Shown: positions 56,633-64,000 of the stretch, piece by piece | How positions within the stretch are numbered: position 1 is the stretch's first letter | Layout: each line of letters opens with the position of its first letter | From: Proteles cristata cristata | Taxonomy: Eukaryota; Chordata; Mammalia; Carnivora; Hyaenidae | DNA length: 64,000 nt | Direction: 5' to 3' | Assembly (NCBI GenBank): GCA_017311185.1 | Contig: JAESUZ010003490.1 | Span: 558,001 to 622,000, forward strand | The notes under the pieces: model-generated | Seen by the model: the letters and a program-made list of their open reading frames with translations, nothing else | What the model was told of the DNA's origin: nothing | Databases searched by the model: none | Made by a program: the position numbers and the translations under genes

Positions 56633-57200
56633 TGTATGATTGTAATCATCACATAGATCACCTCTTGTCAGATTCAGGTTGGTGGGAATGAATGAAATAA
56701 AATAACTCTTTAATATAGAGAACAATTGACATAGAATTGCCAGCTTCTCCCCTAGAAAGGTCACTAAGAGTGAATTCAAACAAATAAATGAATATAATGT
56801 ACCATTTGCTATCACTATGGTTTCATAAAAGAAAGTTTCGTTTCACCTTTTCTGCTCAAATCCCTCCAAGGAATTTTCTTCACAGCTCATAATCAAATCA
56901 AACAATGAAGACCCGAACAGTTCCGCGTTATGTAGCATCTGGCCCCTGCCTACTTTTCAAGCTCCACCTCGTTTTCTTTTTCCTCTCCTGACTTGTCTCT
57001 GTGCCTCAAACTTGCCCAGGTGTTTGCATTGCTGTCCCGGCATCTGGAATGCTGTCCCCCCAGATCTGCATACAGTGCTCTGCCAGTGGATGGCAGCTTT
57101 TTGATATGATTCCCAGGTATCCTTACCTCCTGGTATTCACACCCTGTGTAATACTCCTCCACCCATATATGTGACCTGGACCTAAAGACTTGCTTCTAAA

Positions 57201-57278
57201 GAATAGAATAGAATAGAATAGAATAGAATAGAATAGAATAGAATAGAATAGAATAGAATAGAATAGAGTAGAATAGAA
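57201..57278 (+). repeat. (GAATA)n pentanucleotide microsatellite
   Basis: About 14 GAATA units with one GAGTA near the end. Confidence 0.95.
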
Positions 57279-57349
57279 AATAGATTGGATAGAAGAATGA
57301 ATAAAATCAACTTTCTCTAAAGAGTAGCACAGTGTTGGGCTGTCACATA

Positions 57350-57402
57350 GGAATTAGGTTATAAAAGACTGTGACACTTAGGAATTAGGTTATAAAAGAC
57401 TG
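57350..57402 (+). repeat. 31-bp tandem duplication
   Basis: GGAATTAGGTTATAAAAGAC occurs at 57350 and again at 57381. Confidence 0.9.
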
Positions 57403-57470
57403 ACTTCATTCTTGCTGATTCTCTCTGCTTTTTGTATGTATTTTTTCTGATGAAGCAAATTGCTTAGTCT

Positions 57471-57685
57471 TTTTTTTAATGTTTTTTATTTATTTCTAGG
57501 AGAGAGAGAGAGAGTGAGCAGGGGAGAGTCAGAGAGAGAGGGAGACACAGACTCTGAAATAGGCTCCAGGCTCTGAGCTGGCAGTCAGCACAGAGCCTGA
57601 CGCGGGGCTCGAACCCATGAACCGCGAGATCATGACCTAAGAGAAAGTCGGATTCTTAACCGACTAAGCCACCCAGGCTCCCCAC
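57471..57685 (-). mobile_element. CAN-SINE, antisense, young subfamily
   Basis: Target-site duplications AAATTGCTTAGTCT / AAACTGCCTAGTCT lie at 57457 and 57686. Confidence 0.93.
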
Positions 57686-59513
57686 AAACTGCCTAGTCTA
57701 TGAGTTGCCCTATAGAGATGCTGGTATGAGAATGAACTGAAAACAGGCTCTTGGCCCACAGCCACTCAGAACTGAGACACTCAGTCCAGCAGCCTGGGAG
57801 GAACAGACTCCTGCCAACAACCTTGTGCGTGAGACTGGAAGCAGACCCTTCCCTGCTGGGCTTTCCAGTGTCTGCAGTCCCAGAGGACATCTTGGTTGCA
57901 GCCTTGCTGGAGATGCTGAGGCAGAGACACTGGAACCAGCCAGCTAAAACGTGCCTGGTGCAGGCACTCTGAAACATTGAGGTAGTAAAGGTTTCATTTT
58001 AAGCCAGTAAGTTGTGGGGTAGTTACACAGAAATAGATCACTGTATACTGCCTCACATTATGTAGGCCTTTGCTCAGATGTCTCCTTCCTTAAAGTTCTC
58101 TCTCACCTGCAAAACAAAACAAACCAAAGAAAATTAAATACACATTATTCTCTGTCTCCTTACTCATGTGGGAGTCAAAACTACTTACATTTATGTTATG
58201 TATTTATTAGCTGGCTCTTCTATTAGAATAAAAGTTTAGTCAACACCCACCATGTCTAATATGAACACTTACTCATGTCTGAAGAAGGTGGACATGCATT
58301 TGCCCTGATAGTGCTTACATTTGACAAATACTTATCATAGGCTACTGTATACCTGGCCCAGTGACTATAGGTTATTTATTCCTGTCCCTGGGAAATGGAC
58401 CAGTTAATTTTAGTCTCTTACCTAAACTTTTTTTTTTTTAAAGCTAAGTTACCCTTCTTTGATAACATATCTTTCTATGCCTTCAAGCATTTGATAAAAA
58501 TGACATATAGTTTGGAGTCAAGGCTAAAGCTGTATGTGCTCTATGGAAGTTCATTGTTGGATGAACATAATTTTTTGAAAAGTTCTTATTTCACCTGTCC
58601 TGAAGTCTAACTCCATGTTACTTTCATCTAATGGTCCTAGTTTTACTCTACGAAATAATAAAGAACATATCTAATCATTTGCCACAAGCCCTGTTCTAAT
58701 TGCTCCATTTACTCTGTTTCTTTGGGTATAAGTTTTATTTGTTGAATTTATTCATGCTCTAAACTTTTCTTGCATAGTTGGTGTTTCTTCATTTTGTGCT
58801 CCTCTTTGTAGTTGAGATTGCAAGTTCAGCTTTCTGTTTGCTTGGGGGCAGTGGTGTGTGAGGTATAGCTATGGCCCTCTGTCCACCCAGCTTCCAGAAG
58901 TGGTAGGGCCCATGGTGCCTTCGGCCATGGGATGGTCTCCTGCAGCAGCAACACCTAGGAGCTGCCCTGTCTGTCTGTCTCAAGCTCTCACGTTCACCTT
59001 TCTTATCTTGAAGCAGATTCCTCTTTTGTTAGTGTTTTCTTTTGCTAGAGTGTTTGGACTGTGGGGTAGGTGGTGGTATATGAGCCTAGCTGCTCTCCTC
59101 CTTTCATGGGGAATAGCAGAAGGATACCATCTTGGAATGTGGATCCTCCTGATGTCCTCATCCTTGACAGCTGCTTTGTTCCCATGACTCATGATCTGCA
59201 GGTTTCTCTGCAATTTTATCTCATCTGTTTTCTCTTCGTTTCTGGGCCATGAAGTATAACACTCTTTTTGTTTCATTCCTTCTGTTTCAATTCTAATGTA
59301 AGTATTTATGTGTCTATAAATATTTAAAAATATAAAATATGACTATACGTATACATTTTATACATAAACGTATGAGTGTATGTAGTCAACTTAGCTGCTA
59401 TTGAAACCATTATTTCTCTTAGCCCTTCAGATTCTTGACGACCATTTTCATATTTTCGTTGTCATTCTCTCCTCCTTGATCTCCGCATCCCAAGTTCCTT
59501 TTTACCACAGTTT

Positions 59514-59587
59514 CTCTTTCTTTCTTTCTTTCTTTCATTCATTCTTTCTTTCTTCTTTCTTTCTTTCTTCTTTCTTTCTTTCTTTTT
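59514..59587 (+). repeat. (TTTC)n microsatellite at an antisense L1 tail
   Basis: TTTC units with ATTC and TTC interruptions, directly before the poly(T) that starts the L1 relic at 59590. Confidence 0.9.
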
Positions 59588-59589
59588 TG

Positions 59590-59960
59590 GTAACAAGGGA
59601 CATAGAGCACAATAAAGTTTAAAGTGTACAGCGTGATGGTTTGATTTACATAGATTATAAAATGACCACCCCAACAGGCTCAACCAGCATCCATCATCCT
59701 ACATAGACACAATAAAAAGAAAAAATGTTTCCCCTTGGGAAGAGAACTCCCAGGATCCACTCCTCCAATAACCCTCGCACATAACATGCAGCAGTGTTAA
59801 CCATGGACACCATGTTGCATGGTACAACCCCTGTTCCTTCAATGATTCTAATCTACAATAATTTTCTGACCACTTCTCACCAAAAAACACTTCCTCTATT
59901 CCTGTAGACACAATCATTTATACAATAGTACTATCTTGGCTCCCGGTGTTTGAAGAATAC
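59590..59960 (-). repeat. Antisense old L1 3' fragment
   Basis: AAAGTGTACAGCGTGATGGT ... CAACCAGCATCCATCATCCT ... TTCTGACCACTTCTCACC follows a reverse old-L1 end. Confidence 0.5.
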
Positions 59961-60078
59961 TGAGTACCGTAGGACTGTTACATCTTATAATCTATGCTTC
60001 TTCCCCACCCCAACCCGTTCTTGCTGTCTATGTCTAGAAGATCTTTTTTTTAACCATATATACATACATACATGTATG

Positions 60079-60080
<2 letters not shown>

Positions 60081-60111
<31 letters not shown>
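60081..60111 (+). repeat. (CA)n microsatellite
   Basis: About 15 CA units after ACATACATACATGTATGTAT. Confidence 0.95.
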
Positions 60112-60113
<2 letters not shown>

Positions 60114-60149
60114 TGGGCTCATAATAATCAATTTCCTTTCCACCCATGA

Positions 60150-61572
60150 AATTATTTATTTGTTTATTTTTAATTTATATCCAAGTTAGTTAGCATATAA
60201 TGCAATAATGATTTCAGGAGTAGAATCCAGTGACTCATCCCCTGTGTATCACACCCAGTGCTCATCCCAACAAGTGTCTTCCTTAATGCCCCTTTACCCA
60301 TTTAGCCCATCCATACCCACAACCTGTCCAGCAACCCTCAGTTTGTTCTCTGTATTTGGGAATCTCTTATGTTTTGTCCCCCTCCTTGTTTTTATATTGT
60401 TTTTGCTTCCCTTCCCTTATGTTCATCTGTTTTGTATCTTAAAGTCCTCATATGAGTGAAGTCATATGATATTTGTCTTTCTCTGACTTATTTCGCTTAC
60501 CATAATACCCTCTAGTTCTATCCTTGCAAATGGCAAGATTTCATTCTTTCTGATTGCCGAGTAATACTCCATTGTAGATATATATAGCACATCTTTTTTA
60601 TCCATTCATCCATTGATGGATATTTGGGCTCTTTCCACCTTTTGGCTATTGTCAATAGTGCTGCTATAAACACTGGGGTGAATGTGCCCCTTCGAAACAG
60701 CATACCTGTATCCCTTGGACGAATACCTAGTAGTACAATTGCTGGGTTGCAGGGTAATTCTATTTTAATTTTTTGAGGAACCTCCATACCATTTTCCAGA
60801 GTGGCTGCAGCAGTTTGCATTCCCACCAGCAGTGCAAAAGAGATCCTCTTTCTTCGCATCCTCACCAACATCTGTTGTTGCCTGAGTTGTTAATTTTAGC
60901 CATTTTGATTGGTGTGAGGTGGCTTCTTGTGGTTTTAATTTGTGTTTCCCTGATGATGTTTGATGTTGAGCATTTTTTCATGGGTCTGTTAGCCATCTGG
61001 ATGTCTTCTTTGGAAAAGTGTGTATTCATGTGTTTTTCCCGTTTCTTCACCAGATTATTTGTTACTTGGGGTGTTGAGTTTGAGAAGTTCTTTAGATTTT
61101 AGATTCTAACCCTTCATCTGATGTATCATTTGCATATATCTTCTCCCATTCTATCGGTTGCCTCTTAGTTTTGCTGATTATTTTCTTCACTGTGGAGAAG
61201 ATTTTCGTCTTGATGAAGCCCCAATAGTTCATTTTTGCTGTTGTTTACCATGCCTCCAGAGATGTATTGAGTAAGAAGTTGCTGTGGCCGAGGTCAAAAA
61301 GGTTTTTGCCTGCTTTCTCCTCTAAGAGTTTGGTGGCTTCCTGTCTTACATTTAGGTCTTTCATCCATTTTGAGTTTATTTTTGTGTATGGTGTAAGAAA
61401 GTGGTCCAGGTTCATTTTTCTGCATGTCGCTGTCCTGTTTTCCCAACACTGTTTGCTGAAGAGACTGTCTTTATTCCATTGGATATTTTTCCTGCTTTGT
61501 CAAAAGCACATTTGTGGTCTGTTTCTGGGTTCTCTAGTCTGTTCCTTTGATGTAACTGTATGTTTTTGTGCC
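60150..61572 (-). mobile_element. L1 LINE, 5'-truncated, antisense (1.4 kb)
   Basis: Reads as the reverse of a carnivore L1: 3' UTR (TCCAAGTTAGTTAGCATATA), then ORF2 C-terminal region. The best minus-strand frame (60871-60518) carries SMDEWIKKMCYIY, the usual L1 ORF2 C-terminal motif, and is then broken. It ends abruptly in ORF2 at about 61572. Non-functional. Younger-looking than the copies at 17-20 kb. Confidence 0.88.
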
Positions 61573-62016
61573 CTTCATCCATAAAATTTAAATAATATAA
61601 ACACTGTCCAGGAATAGTTGCTGCATCTTCTACTTGTGTAATTCATCCTCAGGTAAATGAAATATTTCACATTCATCTTTCATGAGTTTTACCATATTTG
61701 TTTTAACCTCCATATCCTGTTGTAGTGTGTCAGGAGATGCAGAAAAACTAGTTGCAGTTCATTTTTGCCTTACCAAAAGGATACTCCCCTGATATATTGA
61801 TCCCCAATGAATTGTGGCTCCTTCCATCTTTAGAACATTTTCTCCTCTATTATTCATTTTTCAGAGAGCATACTATACTAGCTTCTTTAGGTGAAGCCCA
61901 TTTTTACTCACTGGGATTATGTTATCCATTCACTTAGTAAAATTTATCAGGGCCAACTCTGCCAAGAGCCAAGCTGGGCATTGGTTATATGGAGATAAAT
62001 GAACTAACATGGTTCT
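61573..62016. other. Intergenic, nothing recognised
   Basis: No gene or clear repeat between the L1 and the next SINE. Confidence 0.45.
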
Positions 62017-62231
62017 TTTTTTTTTTTTTTAATTTTTCATGTTTATTTTTGAGAGAGGCAGAGCATGAGCAGGGGAGGGGCAGATAGTGAGGGAGGCACA
62101 GAATCCAAAGGAGGCTCCAGGCTCTGAGCTGTCAGCACAGAGCAAGATGCAGGTACAAACCCACGAATTGTGAGAGCATGACCTGAGCTGAAGTCAGATG
62201 CTTAACTAACTGAGCCACCCAGTTGCCCCAC
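62017..62231 (-). mobile_element. CAN-SINE, antisense
   Basis: Target-site duplications ACATGGTTCTT lie at 62008 and 62232. Confidence 0.92.
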
Positions 62232-62634
62232 ACATGGTTCTTGACATTGCTGAACTTATGCTACAGTATTTATATTTTTATTTGTAGACTTATTATCTTC
62301 ATTTGTAGACTTATTATCGTAGTGATAATGGTAGTGATTGCATAGTCAGAGGCCCATCGTGATAAAGCAAAAACTGCACAGTATTAATTGTAGAATCTAG
62401 GTGATAGATTTATGGATGTTAACTATACAATTCCTTCAACTTTTCTGTATATTTGAAAATTTTCCTAATAAAATGTTGGAGGAAAATTTGTCTATTCTTC
62501 ATAAGCTATATTTTTTTATGGTGCTCAGCCATGTAAGACATTTTAAAATGTCTTTACATTGTTTTACTTTTTATGTAATTTAGGATACTGCAGGCTCTTT
62601 CCCCCCAGATTCTTGAGAGCAATTATCATGTAAT

Positions 62635-62830
62635 AGAAAGAACATTTGCATTGGAGATGGAGTAGGTAGGACTCCAGCACTTAGTGGCTTTGTGCCCCCG
62701 ATAAGTCACTTAATGTCTCTGAGCTTGGATTTGTCTCATCCCTGAAATGGGGGGATAATCATATTCATACCCCAAGTTCTTGGGAAAACTAAATAAAATC
62801 TGTACATACTCACTTAGTATGTTTAAAATG
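62635..62830 (+). repeat. MIR SINE relic
   Basis: AGTGGCTTTGTGCCCCCGAT ... GTCTCTGAGCTTGGATTTGT ... CCTGAAATGGGGGGATAATC. Confidence 0.6.
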
Positions 62831-64000
62831 CATCCTGCCTCACTTTTACCACTCCCTGCACTGATCTACTTTATTTTCACATACCATTATTTCCTTCCTT
62901 ACAAATGTGAATTAAATGGTTAATCCCCATTCATGCTTCTTTTCTTGCTTTACCCTTTGAAAGATAAAATTCCTAGAAACTGAAATCCATAATGTATTAC
63001 TGGATGCTTTGGGTTAGCAAATCTAGTATCAGAAGATATGAATTCATACATTGCCTTAAAGTTTCCTTTTCGTTCAGGTATGGGATAGATGTTAAGGAAG
63101 TGCTATTCATTTCCTGACCAGGTGGCCTATAATTGCTGCTATGTTGTAAATGCTTTGTTGTCAATTCCTGTCTTGATTTAGTATGTTTATACTATTGTCT
63201 GTGTGTCCTGATTGCTCTGTCTGCAGTATCTTCCTCCTTCAAACCTGCAAAAGTCCCATACTTCCTTTGAGAACAAGTTCAATACTGTGTCTTTTACTTT
63301 GGATGTTTCCACGGTGTCATGTACTTTCTCAACATATCTGAAACAACTTACTACCTGATGGTAAGCATCATGTAGCCAGAGAAAAGCAACTATTCCATCC
63401 TTGAATTCCCAGCACATAAGATGGGGAGCACCCCATAGGCCCTTGTTAGAGATCATTCATGCGTGCTTGCATGGATAATGAGTCACTAGAATTCATCATC
63501 CCTGGGTTTCAGTTTATTTCCATGGAATGAGTGAGATAGTCATGTTGCTTCAGAAGCCTGTTTGAGTACTTAAATTCTAGCATTCTTTGCCTTTGTAGTA
63601 TATTATTCATATATAGTATTCTTTTATTCTAATTTCCAGTGTTTGCCTTTTTTAAAATGTTTATTTTTTTTAGAGAGAAAGAAAATGTATATCCTGACAG
63701 TTAATGAGACCTATGAAAGCATTTTGTCATTTAAAATATTTCAGTTAGTTTGAAAGTTGAGAAAATAACACATTTAAAAGTACCTAAATTATGTGGATTA
63801 AATGTACCCGATCATTTTGCCTTTGAGTACATATTGGATATCAGGGGAATAAACAAACAAAAATGGTGGCCGAGAGGGGCCTGCCATTTCAGTGAAGGCA
63901 GAGGTGGTGACGGATCTTTAAAAATAAAATCAGTTTACCCCAATAAAAGATAAACCACATAAGCATGAAATAAAATTTCTTTTTCTGTCTGAAGAATTTC
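62831..64000. other. Intergenic, nothing recognised
   Basis: No gene. A short SINE- or L1-tail-like stretch at about 63650-63690 lacks a body. The minus-strand frame at 63187-63456 has no recognisable protein. Confidence 0.4.

Larger units (their letters stand above)
57088..58043 (+). repeat. LTR-like or other dispersed repeat inside L2, itself interrupted
   Basis: Text such as GATTCCCAGGTATCC, ATTAGGTTATAAAAGACTGT, CCTGCCAACAACCTTGTGCG and TTTTAAGCCAGTAAGTTGTG is a common mammalian repeat, resembling MaLR-type LTRs in its tail. It contains an AATAG array and a SINE. Confidence 0.4.
56830..58270 (+). repeat. L2 LINE relic with nested insertions
   Basis: L2 text (GGCCCCTGCCTACTTTTCAA ... CATCTGGAATGCTGTCCCC) stops near 57085. 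It resumes at about 58045 (GTAGGCCTTTGCTCAGATGT ... CACCATGTCTAATATG). Confidence 0.6.

Noticed and set aside
58789..59276. Two adjoining minus-strand frames resembling a split pseudogene
   Set aside because: The composition is low-complexity in parts and I recognise no parent protein.
60518..60871. 117-codon minus-strand frame that could be taken for a gene
   Set aside because: It is a broken piece of L1 ORF2, inside the antisense L1.
1..64000. CRISPR-like or phage-like systems
   Set aside because: The regularly spaced purine blocks are SINE bodies; the window is mammalian and contains no cas-like or phage genes.

Overview
This is mammalian nuclear DNA from a carnivore, most likely a feliform (cat, hyena, mongoose or civet group). 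The evidence is about 22 tRNA-Lys-derived CAN-SINEs with the feliform layout: a tRNA-like head, a (CT)n body and an A-rich tail. There are also carnivore-type L1 fragments and much older MIR, L2 and hAT-Charlie relics. There are no bacterial-style operons, rRNA genes, CRISPR arrays or intact viral genes. Nearly all open reading frames are chance frames in intron, intergenic DNA or repeats.

The one protein-coding gene I can build completely is PCTP (phosphatidylcholine transfer protein, StARD2), on the + strand. Six coding exons (25349-25492, 42167-42284, 44858-44937, 47773-47944, 48827-48894, 50006-50065) join in frame to give a 213-residue START-domain protein. The phases agree and every intron is GT-AG. 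Exon 1 lies in a CpG-rich promoter region (about 25130-25650). The 3' UTR most likely ends after an AATAAA at 51228. Intron 3 carries a textbook U12-type 5' splice site and a matching branch point, so it should be removed by the minor spliceosome.

Layout. 1-6.6 kb: probably the first intron of the minus-strand neighbour TMEM100, whose coding exon would lie off the left edge. This rests on remembered mammalian gene order and a candidate minus-strand 5' exon near 6629-6720. 6.7-25.1 kb: intergenic, including a roughly 3.7 kb block of stacked antisense L1 (16.9-20.7 kb), a 290-bp TTTC array flanked by target-site duplications, and a probable antisense solo LTR at 23.77-24.16 kb. 25.3-51.25 kb: PCTP. 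Intron 1 is 16.7 kb and contains six SINEs, two of them facing each other 35 bp apart. 51.3-64 kb: downstream intergenic DNA with an L2 relic containing nested insertions (56.8-58.3 kb) and a 1.4-kb 5'-truncated antisense L1 (60.15-61.57 kb).

All family assignments come from reading the sequence and remembered consensus patterns, with no database search. Repeat boundaries marked by target-site duplications are good to a few bases. Ancient repeat boundaries are approximate.
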